61,082 bases of DNA from Bacteroidota bacterium (GTDB lineage: Bacteria; Bacteroidota; Bacteroidia; Chitinophagales; Chitinophagaceae), in assembly GCA_013285855.1 (NCBI GenBank), contig JABDGW010000006.1, forward strand, positions 1 to 61,082. Reading direction: 5' to 3'. The notes below the pieces were generated by a model that was not told the DNA's origin, did no database searches, and was given only the letters and a program-made list of their open reading frames with translations. Numbering within the stretch: position 1 is the first letter of the stretch; every line of letters begins with the position of its first letter. Shown piece by piece: positions 9,135 to 16,981 of the stretch. A program made the translations under genes and the position numbers.

Positions 9135-9197
9135 GCCAGATTGCATCTGGCGTTAATCGAAAATTATGAATAAAAAATCCATAGTTACAAACTACGG
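9135..9197. repeat. REP-like palindrome doublet
   Basis: Two short palindromes 28 bases apart. The first has arms GCCAGAT (9135-9141) and ATCTGGC (9145-9151) around TGC. The second has arms CATAGTT (9180-9186) and AACTACG (9190-9196) around ACA, with one mismatch. A pair of different palindromes with 3-base centres is the layout of REP/BIME-like elements mobilised by RAYT transposases in other bacteria; no such transposase gene is in this window, so that link is inference. Confidence 0.5.
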
Positions 9198-9215
9198 ATA
9201 GCACATAACCACTTA

Positions 9216-9368
9216 TTAAGAATTATTATTTGAAGGGGTTATCATTATTTTTTCCATAGCATGTGGTCTTGGTGGACGTGGTCTTCTGGGTAAACAGGAA
9301 GACATTAATAAGCTGAGCAACATAACCGCCGCTACAGGCTTAATAAGTTTTGTATTGAACTCTTTCAT
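9216..9368 (-). CDS. small Pro/Arg-rich lipoprotein (50 aa)
   Basis: A 50-residue open frame: an N-terminus with Lys residues, a hydrophobic core (PVAAVMLLSLLMSSC), a lipobox-like MSSC with Cys25, then LPRRPRPPRPHAMEKIM and an Asn-rich end. This is the organisation of a minimal lipoprotein with a short cationic, proline-rich tail. ATG at 9368 is preceded by AT-rich sequence. The function is unknown. It sits between the REP-like doublet and a decayed oxidoreductase fragment, so chance coding cannot be excluded, but the signal peptide/lipobox layout supports a real gene. Confidence 0.5.
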   Translation of the reverse strand: MKEFNTKLIKPVAAVMLLSLLMSSCLPRRPRPPRPHAMEKIMITPSNNNS

Positions 9369-9474
9369 GTTGTATATTTTACTTATAAAACCATAAATTA
9401 TGCCATTTCGGTACGTTACATCATCAGGCCACTCACATTACAGCGCTGCAGTATAAATAATCTTCTGCATGTTC

Positions 9475-9580
9475 AACAATGCCGGAACGCATTCTGCCGG
9501 TTCGATAATGCTGCACCGGGCATAATGCTGTGGTTCGGTTGCTTAAAGACTTTGGTATTAAACCTGAAGGACAAGCCTGA
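9475..9580 (+). pseudogene. C-terminal remnant of an FAD-dependent oxidoreductase (paralogue of 16982-18529)
   Basis: Frame one reads NAGTHSAGSI from 9478; after a one-base shift near 9510, frame two reads CTGHNAVVRLLKDFGIKPEG and ends at TGA 9578-9580. This matches the end of the intact oxidoreductase at 18450-18528 (SAGTHPAGSVIGCAGHNAAV, then RVLKDLGI). The DNA is also clearly similar, for example TTAAAGA.TTGGTATT. Similarity fades upstream of about 9420. It is therefore a decayed 3' end of a second copy or close relative, with a frameshift and no 5' part. Confidence 0.8.
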
Positions 9581-9606
9581 CCGGCTTATGTGTTCTTTAA
9601 ACGTTT

Positions 9607-10440
9607 TTATTCTTCAACTGCTTGAATTCCTTTTTTGGTGAAATCTATTTTGCGTTGTTTGTATAAGGATCCGATCGTCATCTTAAACGTTTTTTTACTC
9701 ATGCTGAAGAAACTGTAAATATGTTCAGGATCGCTTTTATCATTGTAAGGCAGGAAACCGTTATGCTCTTTTAATAAACGAAGTATTTTTTCCTCTTCTT
9801 TTTCTATGCGTGCATAGCCGGGTTTATCAAGCACAACATCTATTTTATTATCAGCACGAATGGTTTTAATAAAGCCCTTTAATTTATCACCAACATGTAT
9901 GTTGCGGTATATTTCGTTTGCATGCAACAGGCCTGTATGTTTACCATTAATGATCATTACATATCCAAGATCACTTTCTCTTTGCACATATAATTCTACT
10001 TCATCCATTTCCTGTACCGTAAGCGCATCATTGCTGATTTGCTTTTCAATTTTTTCTGTTGCAGCAATACGGCCGGTTTGTTCGTCAATATAAATTTTTA
10101 CAAGGTATTCACCTTCTTTGTGCATTCTTGTAAGCTGCTGCGATTTTGCTACAAAAATATCTTTCATTAAACCCCAGTCCAGGAAGGCGCCATGCTCTGT
10201 TGTGCTCACGCATTTTAGTTGAACAATATCGCCCACAACACCCTTTGGCTGCTGCGTTGTAGCAATTAACCGGTTGTCAGAATCATGATAGAGAAATACC
10301 TTTATTTCGTCACCAATATGCAGCCCTTTGGGTGCAAATCTTTTGGGCAACAGTATCCCATCATTCCCATCATCAAGATAGAAACCAAATTCCACTTTGC
10401 GTGAAACTTTAAGTGTATTATACATGCCAACCTGTACCAT
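9607..10440 (-). CDS. CvfB-like S1 RNA-binding protein
   Basis: Member of the CvfB/YitL family: tandem S1-like OB domains and a C-terminal winged helix, binding RNA in the cytoplasm (a virulence-gene regulator in Staphylococcus). The blocks fit: VQVGMYNTLKVSRKVEFGFYLDDG at the N-terminus, LLPKRFAPKGLHIGDEIKVFLYHDS, GAFLDWGLMKDIFVAKSQQ as the second S1 domain, GKHTGLLHANEIYRN as the third, and a C-terminal FFSMSKKTFKMTIGSLYKQRKIDF winged helix. ATG 10440 matches the usual family start (MIEIG..N.L); ATG 10476 would add 12 residues. At 277 residues it is of normal length. It is monocistronic and divergent from the kinase gene. Confidence 0.9.
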   Translation of the reverse strand: MVQVGMYNTLKVSRKVEFGFYLDDGNDGILLPKRFAPKGLHIGDEIKVFLYHDSDNRLIATTQQPKGVVGDIVQLKCVSTTEHGAFLDWGLMKDIFVAKSQQLTRMHKEGEYLVKIYIDEQTGRIAATEKIEKQISNDALTVQEMDEVELYVQRESDLGYVMIINGKHTGLLHANEIYRNIHVGDKLKGFIKTIRADNKIDVVLDKPGYARIEKEEEKILRLLKEHNGFLPYNDKSDPEHIYSFFSMSKKTFKMTIGSLYKQRKIDFTKKGIQAVEE

Positions 10441-10602
10441 GAAGGAATTAAATATTGGTAAAGATAATATCATCATCTGTGCTAAATACTTAGTAAGCTA
10501 CTCCACCTGAGCAAAGTGCTCAGATCTCCCGGCGAAATTTGCAGCTCGCCGCATATATTTTAAAGTTTGTAACTTTTGTTTCAAATTGAACACCGGAATA
10601 AC

Positions 10603-10617
10603 GAAGTTTAAAACTTC
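10603..10617. repeat. palindrome GAAGTT-AACTTC family
   Basis: GAAGTTTAAAACTTC, a near-perfect palindrome with 6-bp arms, is followed by a half copy CGAAGTTGCAAAA (10631). The gap upstream of the kinase also holds TTTAAAGTTTGTAAC (10558-10572) and GGCGAAATTTGCAGCTCGCCGC (about 10533). Related palindromes occur at 11840 and 15125. Confidence 0.5.
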
Positions 10618-10678
10618 AGAATAAAATAACCGAAGTTGCAAAATGAGAAATAAACATTTCATAAAACTTCGATTCTTT

Positions 10679-10686
10679 TATTTTTG
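10679..10686 (+). promoter_or_regulatory. -7 promoter box of the kinase gene
   Basis: TATTTTTG matches the Bacteroidota -7 consensus TAnnTTTG exactly and lies 8 bases before ATG 10695, implying a very short leader. A clear TTTG -33 box at 17-21 bases upstream is not obvious. Confidence 0.4.
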
Positions 10687-10694
10687 ATAATGCT

Positions 10695-11759
10695 ATGATG
10701 AAAGTTAAAGACAAATGGTTCCGGATTATAGCTATTGTATGCATATTTCTCGTTGCCGTTTATTCGAATAAACTTTATTCACAACCATTAAACCTGCTTT
10801 TTATAGAACGCATAGTGTTAATACTTGCATCAATTACGCTTGTTTGGGAAGGCAACCGGTTTATTATTTTACATTTTCGTGAAAGATTCCATGAACCTTA
10901 CAAACTCGTAAAAAGAATAGCATTTGTTTTTATTACAGGAATGCTTTTTACTTCAGTGCTGCTTTTATGCACAGCTTTTGTAAGCTATGTTTTTACATAT
11001 GGTTCACAAACTGCATCGGAGCAGGTAAGCAACGGACAATTATTTTTAAACTTTATTAATAACTCACTTTCAAAAGCTGCTTTGGTATTCACGCTTTTCT
11101 TTGGTATTTATGAAGCGTTTTATTATTACACCCGGCTAAAGCAATCTGAAGAAGAAAAGAATCGGCTGGAAAAAGAAAAGTTATGGTCACAACTGGAGAA
11201 TCTGAATCAACAAGTTAATCCTCATTTTTTGTTTAACACACTTAATACTTTATCATCGCTTATATCTGAAGACCCGGCAGAAGCAGATAAGTTTTTAAAT
11301 GAAATGACGAAAGTGTACCGTTATCTTTTGGAAAATAACAAACACGAACTTGTTACACTGCAAACAGAGACAAAATTTATACAATCTTTTTACCAGTTAT
11401 TAAAATTGAGGCACGGCAAAGGGGTAGAGCTGATAATGCAGATATCGCCGCAGTATGAAGATTATTTGCTGCCACCATTAACATTGCAATTGTTGGTTGA
11501 AAATGCAGTAAAGCACAATGTAACTTCTAAAAGCCAGCCTTTAAAAATTGAAATATCTGCAACAGGCGATAAAACGCTTACGGTAAAAAATAATTTGCAA
11601 AAGAAAAAAATTAACCCTGTTTCTACTAACATCGGATTAAATAATATTACTGCGAGGTATAGGTTAATACAAAAAGAAGATGTTGTAACAAAAGAAGAAG
11701 GAAATTATTTTATTGTTGCATTACCGCTTATACATCCCGCTATAGCAAAGATTATGTAA
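10695..11759 (+). CDS. LytS/YehU-type sensor histidine kinase (orphan)
   Basis: A membrane histidine kinase of the His_kinase (PF06580-like) family that normally phosphorylates a LytTR response regulator. It has four predicted membrane segments (about 10-28, 37-52, 75-100, 126-146) and a linker coiled coil. The phosphoacceptor block QVNPHFLFNTLN holds His177, and an HATPase region has the N-box LVENAVKHN and GLNNI. The ATPase part is short but complete for this family. The usual LytTR regulator gene is absent: downstream there is only a 245-base gap and then a convergent fucosidase, so its partner must be elsewhere. The start choice is ATG 10695 or the next ATG at 10698. Confidence 0.88.
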   Translation: MMKVKDKWFRIIAIVCIFLVAVYSNKLYSQPLNLLFIERIVLILASITLVWEGNRFIILHFRERFHEPYKLVKRIAFVFITGMLFTSVLLLCTAFVSYVFTYGSQTASEQVSNGQLFLNFINNSLSKAALVFTLFFGIYEAFYYYTRLKQSEEEKNRLEKEKLWSQLENLNQQVNPHFLFNTLNTLSSLISEDPAEADKFLNEMTKVYRYLLENNKHELVTLQTETKFIQSFYQLLKLRHGKGVELIMQISPQYEDYLLPPLTLQLLVENAVKHNVTSKSQPLKIEISATGDKTLTVKNNLQKKKINPVSTNIGLNNITARYRLIQKEDVVTKEEGNYFIVALPLIHPAIAKIM

Positions 11760-11839
11760 CAGATAGAAGAAGGCACAGCAGAAAAGATGAGCACACAAAA
11801 AGGGTCAGTAATTTTTATTCTAATTCAACAACATAATTA

Positions 11840-11856
11840 CGAAGTTGCAAACTTCG
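11840..11856. repeat. palindrome GAAGTT-AACTTC family
   Basis: CGAAGTTGCAAACTTCG has perfect 7-bp arms around GCA. It lies 80 bases after the kinase stop codon, is followed by TTTT and could double as a weak terminator. It is the cleanest copy of the palindrome family seen at 10603 and 15125. Confidence 0.6.
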
Positions 11857-12004
11857 TTTTAGCTCCTGAGCAGTATTATTATTATACATAGATTAATAAA
11901 CGGCATACAGTAAGCAATAAACTATGGTATTTTTTAATCCCCGGTTTCTATCACATGGTTTTCGCCCGAACATTTATATCTTTTCAATAGTAATTCAGTA
12001 AACC

Positions 12005-13072
12005 TTATTCGGGCTTTTCTTCAAGAATTTGTTTGTGTAAGGCAAGCACTAATTGAATATCTTTCTCACGTAGCTTGCCGCTCCTGTCCGGCGGAAGATC
12101 CAGGATAAGTATATTATCCTGTGCCGTTGCCTGTTTATAAATTTTATATAATTCATCTGCTGTTTTATAAACAGTATCCTTTGTATTATAAAACCATTTT
12201 TCACTCATGCATACAGTTGTTTCCCACGGCATGTAATATAAATGACCATTATAAGAAAATAATTTCGGGTCAGGGTTAGCAGGCATATATGGATCTCCCA
12301 TCCTGAAATCACTGGGAAAATACCGTATAGGGTAGCCGGTTTTTTGCATAACAGGTAATACAAAGGCAGAATCTGGATCGGGATTTTCCGGTGTTCCTAT
12401 TGACCAGTTCACACCTACCTGGCATTGAGGCGCCATTTCTTTCACTGTTTTATAAATTTCAGCTATCGGCCATCGTGAACGTTTTTTCTCCCAACCAGCA
12501 TCAAGCCATAGTTCCACCGCCGGTGTGTATTTGTTTACAATCGCAAACAGTTCTTTAATCTGGTTGATCATATATTCATTGTAATCCTTATCCAATGAAC
12601 TGTCGTTTACATTAGCATTCTGGTGCCGGTCCCACAAAGAATAATAAATTCCAATTCCGATTCCATATTTTTTGCAAGCCATGGCAACTTCTTCAACCAC
12701 ATTTGTTTTATTAGATGAAGAAGCTACATCATAATCCGTGTATTTACTATCCCAAAGGCAAAAGCCATCCACATGTTTTGATACAAGTATTACGTATTTC
12801 ATGCCCGCCTGTTTTGCAACGTGTACCCATTGATCCGCATCAACCGTGAGCGGCTTATAGGAAGATGCCGGTTTGCTGCCGTCTGTCCATTCTTCATCAT
12901 AAAAAGTATTTATTCCGAAGTGAATGAACATTCCATATTTTCTTTTTATCTGGGCTAACTGGTATATGCCTGGTTTATTGGAAGGTGTCGGCGCGGTAAC
13001 TGTTTTTTGTGAGAAGGAAACATTGTTAGTTAAAAGAATAAACAATAACAAGAGATACTTTTTGAAATCCAT
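12005..13072 (-). CDS. exported GH29 alpha-L-fucosidase
   Basis: A glycoside hydrolase family 29 enzyme that removes alpha-L-fucose from glycans, predicted periplasmic or outer-membrane associated. Signal peptide 1-21 (ending SFSQ). Family motifs in order: KYGMFIHFGINTF (45-57), a substrate-contact block SKHVDGFCLW (99-107, where many members have KHHDGF), GIGIYYSLWDRH, and the nucleophile Asp191 in VELWLDAGW. The acid/base residue is less conserved and cannot be placed. At 355 residues it lacks the C-terminal beta-sandwich of longer fucosidases. It is not near a SusCD pair, so its glycan context is unclear. Confidence 0.9.
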   Translation of the reverse strand: MDFKKYLLLLFILLTNNVSFSQKTVTAPTPSNKPGIYQLAQIKRKYGMFIHFGINTFYDEEWTDGSKPASSYKPLTVDADQWVHVAKQAGMKYVILVSKHVDGFCLWDSKYTDYDVASSSNKTNVVEEVAMACKKYGIGIGIYYSLWDRHQNANVNDSSLDKDYNEYMINQIKELFAIVNKYTPAVELWLDAGWEKKRSRWPIAEIYKTVKEMAPQCQVGVNWSIGTPENPDPDSAFVLPVMQKTGYPIRYFPSDFRMGDPYMPANPDPKLFSYNGHLYYMPWETTVCMSEKWFYNTKDTVYKTADELYKIYKQATAQDNILILDLPPDRSGKLREKDIQLVLALHKQILEEKPE

Positions 13073-13209
13073 ATCTAAAATTAGTCAAATATCATGGTTT
13101 ATTTTTTAGACCAGTATCAAACAACTTAAACCTGTTCGATTCCTTAACTCCAATCCTTGCCTCTTCGCAAATTGGCACTTATTGTGCTTAGCTAATGCAT
13201 AAAAGAAGT

Positions 13210-13596
13210 ATGAAAAAATCGTTTGTTTACTTATCCATATCAATTTTATTATCCCTGCAAGCTTGTAACAATAATTCCCCTTCGAAAAACATGGCTGCTG
13301 ACAGTACAATAACTGATACCACAACAGCAGCAATCACAAATAACGACAGTACCGTAAATCAAGACACTGTTACTTCGGGGAAAACCGTAACCCGTATTGA
13401 TGCGAGTGAAGTTCCGGGTTCTGTAATTACTGCATTTAAAAGCAAATATCCCAGTGTTTCCAATGTAAAATGGGTAACCGGTACCAATAAAAAAGGAAAA
13501 ACTTTTTACAGGGTACGCTGGCAAACCAGCGGGAAAGAAATGATGGCAATGTTTAAAAATGATGGCAGTTTCATTAAAGAAAAGCAACTCCAGTAA
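13210..13596 (+). CDS. lipoprotein with PepSY-like (BLIP-like) domain
   Basis: A 128-residue lipoprotein from ATG 13210 (MKKSFVYLSISILL, lipobox LQAC, Cys about residue 19); the frame opens five codons earlier at 13195. A Thr/Ser/Asp-rich linker of about 40 residues leads to a compact domain, VPGSVITAFKSKYPSVSNVKW ... YRVRWQTSGKEMMAMFKNDG, the half-repeat typical of PepSY-like/DUF2874 periplasmic proteins of Bacteroidota. These are thought to be small binding or inhibitor domains; no ligand is known. A related longer protein lies at 19619-20179. ATG 13210 gives the best signal peptide. Confidence 0.82.
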   Translation: MKKSFVYLSISILLSLQACNNNSPSKNMAADSTITDTTTAAITNNDSTVNQDTVTSGKTVTRIDASEVPGSVITAFKSKYPSVSNVKWVTGTNKKGKTFYRVRWQTSGKEMMAMFKNDGSFIKEKQLQ

Positions 13597-13600
13597 TTAC

Positions 13601-13626
13601 AAGGAGGTTATAATATGACAAGCTAA
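13601..13626 (+). promoter_or_regulatory. strong ribosome-binding site before a 3-codon frame
   Basis: AAGGAGGT (13601-13608) is followed at 13615 by ATG-ACA-AGC-TAA. A consensus Shine-Dalgarno site is rare in Bacteroidota, and here it initiates only a three-codon frame. It may be the surviving 5' end of the broken gene whose C-terminus is at 13700-13805. Confidence 0.35.
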
Positions 13627-13699
13627 AAGATAGGCAAAAATTCGTGCGGTAAATGAACCAGGCGATTTCAAGCCTTGCATTCAATCATCGAAAATGTAT

Positions 13700-13805
13700 A
13701 CGTGAATAGATCGTTTCTGTAAAACATGAAGAAACACGAGCACAAAGAATTCAGAAAACAATTGAAATGCTTTCGAATAAATTGAAAAATCCTTCAGACA
13801 GATAA
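13700..13805 (+). pseudogene. C-terminal remnant of a YdeI/OmpD-associated family protein
   Basis: From 13710 an open frame reads IVSVKHEETRAQRIQKTIEM and then LSNKLKNPSDR to TAA 13803-13805. The block 'EETRxxRIxKTIEML' is the typical end of YdeI/YdhG-type (DUF1801-linked, bacteriocin-protection-like) proteins. Just upstream, TACGTGAAT would give the expected YVN in another frame, so at least one base is missing near 13709. The stop codon TAG lies directly upstream in the readable frame, and no N-terminal part is recognisable. The gene is decayed. Confidence 0.65.
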
Positions 13806-13861
13806 ACCTCCAACTCACTGGAGTGTAATATGCATCCCGTGTTTGAAAAACTAAATCAGTT

Positions 13862-14818
13862 TTATCTGATCTCCATTCTTAGGTTCATTATTTTTTTAGA
13901 AGTACTATTTGTAATACGAAGTGTATAGATGCCGTATAGCCATGAAGGATCTGCTGGCAAAGCATAAACACTATTGCCGCCGTTGTACTGTATTGTACGG
14001 CTTGACAGTTTTTGTCCATTTAAATTGTACACTGCAACTTCATAACTGCCTTTATCCATATTATTAAACCGCAGCGATGCGTTAGTGCCTTTTGTTACCG
14101 GGTTTGGATACAAGGTTACATTGCCTGCTGCAGCCACACTGTTGGCAACGCCTTTCACAGCAGGGCTTGACTGGTTAAGTATTTTGGCAACGGCCAGCGG
14201 TGATGCGGATAGCTGTTTATTTATTACCAGCATGAAGCGGTTGCGGTAACTGTTGGTGTCAGCGACCGGCGTGAAAGCATATAAAGTTGTATCCTGTAAA
14301 TTCACTTCTTTTTGCGTATGAAGATATTTGTCAATCAGCAAAGCGTGCAAACACAGGCCTGCAAAATTCTGCGCACATATTTTCAGTACGTAAGGTTCTT
14401 GTCTTAAGTAAAGTTTATAAAATAAAGTATCTGTCAGCACAGGTACCGGCCTGAACTCAATTGCCAGTGCACTTGAATTTCTCATCAGCGCAATATTCTC
14501 ATCAAAGTTCCAAAGTTTTGTAGCGTCATTTTCATCTACTGCAGCAGAAAAATTGTTGTTAAATGCGGCACCAACACCGTCAGACACATACAAATTTCCA
14601 TTGTCAGGAACCATCAGGTTAGTATAGATTACAGCATAAGCCGTTCCGTTTGACTTATCGGTTTGTTTTGAAGTTTTATCATGCCCGCCTGTTTGTGCGG
14701 AAGAAACCGCTGCCTGGCATGTACCTGTTGTGGCTTTCATACTCATAATAGTGATTACTATCAACAAGAGTAAGAAGTATGATACTTTTGATACAAGCAG
14801 AGTAAAATTTATCTTCAT
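13862..14818 (-). CDS. secreted T9SS-sorted protein, C-terminal module only
   Basis: A 318-residue protein with an N-terminal membrane-spanning signal (about residues 12-32) and a C-terminal type A sorting domain (NVTLYPNPVTKGTNASLRF ... LYGIYTLRITN, ending KKIMNLRMEIR), so it is predicted to be exported by the T9SS. The middle part (NNFSAAVDENDATKLWNFDENIALMR ... LAIEFRPVPVLTDTLFYKLYL) matches the segment usually found at the extreme C-terminal end of very long Bacteroidota surface proteins. Here a signal peptide is attached directly to that end module, so the gene may be an internally deleted relative of such a giant protein. Confidence 0.78.
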   Translation of the reverse strand: MKINFTLLVSKVSYFLLLLIVITIMSMKATTGTCQAAVSSAQTGGHDKTSKQTDKSNGTAYAVIYTNLMVPDNGNLYVSDGVGAAFNNNFSAAVDENDATKLWNFDENIALMRNSSALAIEFRPVPVLTDTLFYKLYLRQEPYVLKICAQNFAGLCLHALLIDKYLHTQKEVNLQDTTLYAFTPVADTNSYRNRFMLVINKQLSASPLAVAKILNQSSPAVKGVANSVAAAGNVTLYPNPVTKGTNASLRFNNMDKGSYEVAVYNLNGQKLSSRTIQYNGGNSVYALPADPSWLYGIYTLRITNSTSKKIMNLRMEIR

Positions 14819-15306
14819 AATGTTATGTTTTAATATGCCCTAAACAATAATGATCACAAAGATTTCAACAGGTAGGAATTTGGTTTTACAGTTATTGAAT
14901 TTGGATATTGTTATTTTAACCGGATCTTCGTTTTTAAACCCGATCATGATATAAAAGTATAATAGCCGCTTAGAGCATCATGACTGAACTTCGTGAAAGC
15001 CTAATTTCTTAAAGTAACCGTATTAATACAGGCGATTTTGCAACAATCCCAGCCTGATGAAGCCTGCAACTTCATCGCATTCATATTAAAGTTTGTAACT
15101 TATAAAATCATAAGCAGTAAGAATTGAAGTTTAAAACTTCAGATAAATAAGTGAAGTATTGGGGTCAATAACAATCCATGCATTAAGCCTCCTAACCGTT
15201 TAATAAACCATTTAAAAAAACAAATTATTAAATGCTCAATTTATTTGGTAATCATACAGACTAATTCATTAGTTTAACAACCAGCTACAAACATTTATTC
15301 CAATCT
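14819..15306. other. gene-free stretch with palindromic repeats
   Basis: No credible open frame. It holds GATGAAG/CTTCATC arms (15056-15076), TTAAAGTTTGTAAC (15092-15105) and the palindrome TGAAGTTTAAAACTTCA (15125-15141), all members of the families described elsewhere. The part near 15240-15300 is AT-rich and probably contains the promoter of the next gene. Confidence 0.6.
15056..15141. repeat. palindrome cluster GAAGTT-AACTTC
   Basis: Arms GATGAAG (15056-15062) and CTTCATC (15070-15076), then TGAAGTTTAAAACTTCA (15125-15141) with 7-bp arms around TAA. The same palindrome with small changes is at 10603 and 11840, and a decayed one is at 16615. Confidence 0.55.
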
Positions 15307-16551
15307 ATGTATCACAAATTTATTCAGTCACGTAATGTTTATCTCATAAACCTGGTTGCGCTATGTTTTTTTCTCAACGCAATGGTGTTGCTGATCTCTT
15401 GCAAAAGTTCATCAGCTGAACACTACGGTTTTATTACAAAACTCGGCAGCGATACAATTGCCGTTGAAAGTGTAACCCGGCAGGGCAATACTGTAACAAG
15501 CGATGAAGTTGACCGTTTTCCACGTGTGCGGGTACGGCATACTGTAATCAATCTTAATCCTGACGGTAGTATTCAGCATCTTGTTATGGATATTCATACG
15601 CCGAGTGAACCAATTAATCAGCGTGAACGAAAAGTGACAGTTGATGTTACTGCTAATAAAGTACACCTCTCCAAAACAGATAGCACAGGAATATTGAACC
15701 GCGACTTCGCAACAGGTGGCGATATAGTAGAGGCACATGTACCTCAAATGTATAGTCTATATGACCTTTATTTTGCAGCAGCATTAAAGCATGCAGTAGC
15801 GTTAAAGTCTGCAATTGGTACTGCTGTGCAGGTACGACAGTTTTATATTGACCGTGAATTTGACCAGTTTCCATTGGGAAGAGGACATGTTACACCACTT
15901 GGTGATAACAAGGTGCATATCACGCACGACTGGCTTTCCGGCACCGGGGAGGCAACAATGGATTCCAATTATCACATGCTTAGTTACTCAGGCAACCGCA
16001 CCACATATAAGGTAGAGGTGAACCGCCTTAGCTCTCTACCCGATATAAAAAACATCGCTGACCATTTTGAAGCTGTTGAGGCAAAAACCGGCAATGTAAA
16101 GTTATTGAGTGTACGGGATACTATACGGGCACAAATTGGTAGTGCATCATTTGCTGTTGATTATGGTCGCCCACTCATGCGTGGGCGAAAACTGCTGGGT
16201 GATGTGTTGCCCTACGATCATGTATGGCGTACAGGAGCCAATGCCGCAACGCAATTTACAATATCAGCCCCTATAAAGCTTGCCGGAATGCAGGTACCAG
16301 CCGCAACCTACACATTATGGACCGTGCCGCATGCAGCTGCAGTTGATCTGATTGTGAACAAGCAGACCGGCCAGTGGGGCACCGAATATAACGGCTCGCT
16401 TAATCTGGGCATAGCAAAGATGACTAGCGAAGCACTCACTTCGCCTGTAGAAGCATTTACAATTTCCATCATTCCGGTGGATGCAAAACATGGAACACTT
16501 ATAATGGAATGGGGTTTCTTTAGGTGGACAGCACCAATAGAAGTGCAATAA
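15307..16551 (+). CDS. lipoprotein with C-terminal DUF2911 domain
   Basis: A 414-residue lipoprotein; the hydrophobic N-terminal segment ends VLLISC (Cys32) followed by KSSS. Residues about 270-414 form a DUF2911 domain: VDYGRPLMRGRKLLGDVLPYDHVWRTGANAATQFTIS, VPAATYTLWTVPH and LIMEWGFFRWTAPIEVQ are its hallmark blocks. The first 240 residues are beta-rich (EHYGFITKLGSDTIAVESV) and resemble other DUF2911 partners. The function is unknown; proteins of this type are common in Bacteroidota envelopes. ATG 15307 places a cationic start before the hydrophobic core. The following gap holds another repeat scrap. Confidence 0.88.
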   Translation: MYHKFIQSRNVYLINLVALCFFLNAMVLLISCKSSSAEHYGFITKLGSDTIAVESVTRQGNTVTSDEVDRFPRVRVRHTVINLNPDGSIQHLVMDIHTPSEPINQRERKVTVDVTANKVHLSKTDSTGILNRDFATGGDIVEAHVPQMYSLYDLYFAAALKHAVALKSAIGTAVQVRQFYIDREFDQFPLGRGHVTPLGDNKVHITHDWLSGTGEATMDSNYHMLSYSGNRTTYKVEVNRLSSLPDIKNIADHFEAVEAKTGNVKLLSVRDTIRAQIGSASFAVDYGRPLMRGRKLLGDVLPYDHVWRTGANAATQFTISAPIKLAGMQVPAATYTLWTVPHAAAVDLIVNKQTGQWGTEYNGSLNLGIAKMTSEALTSPVEAFTISIIPVDAKHGTLIMEWGFFRWTAPIEVQ

Positions 16552-16981
16552 GAAGTTCTACATAATAAACTCAAAAGTTTATAACCTTTTACTATCCGTA
16601 AGCAGACATAGTTGAAGTTAAAACTTAAAGAATGTCAGATCATAACCCATCTGATGATTCAACTAAATCAAATGATAATATCTACAGGATAAAGAATTTT
16701 GCGAATATGATAAGCAAGAGAACCTTGTACAGACCACAGCTATCCCCAAACTTGCGATAGTTTGGAGGAATTATCCAATGAAGAAAGTTTTTTGAACGAC
16801 TGTATATTTGCGATTAATTTTTGATATAAACTGTAAAAACTTATAGCTAAACTGCCAAATGAAAAAAAAATTTCTTGTAAATTTTATTCTTTTGCCTTCA
16901 TTCACCTTCAGGCACATCCCCGAAAACAAGGTCAACTAACATAATGTTTAAAAATTGTCAAATCAACATAATAATAATTTC
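16552..16981. other. gene-poor gap with a decayed repeat
   Basis: It contains AAGTTTATAACC, and AAGTTAAAACTT at 16615-16626, a weakened copy of the palindrome family. A 42-codon frame starts at ATG 16631 (MSDHNPSDDSTKSND...) but has no conserved feature, and I do not call it a gene. GTTTGGAGGAATTATCCAATG near 16758 is purine-rich by chance. The AT-rich stretch 16855-16975 precedes the oxidoreductase. Confidence 0.5.

Noticed and set aside
16631..16759. 42-codon frame before the oxidoreductase gene
   Set aside because: No signal peptide, domain or conserved pattern, and it lies next to a decayed repeat.
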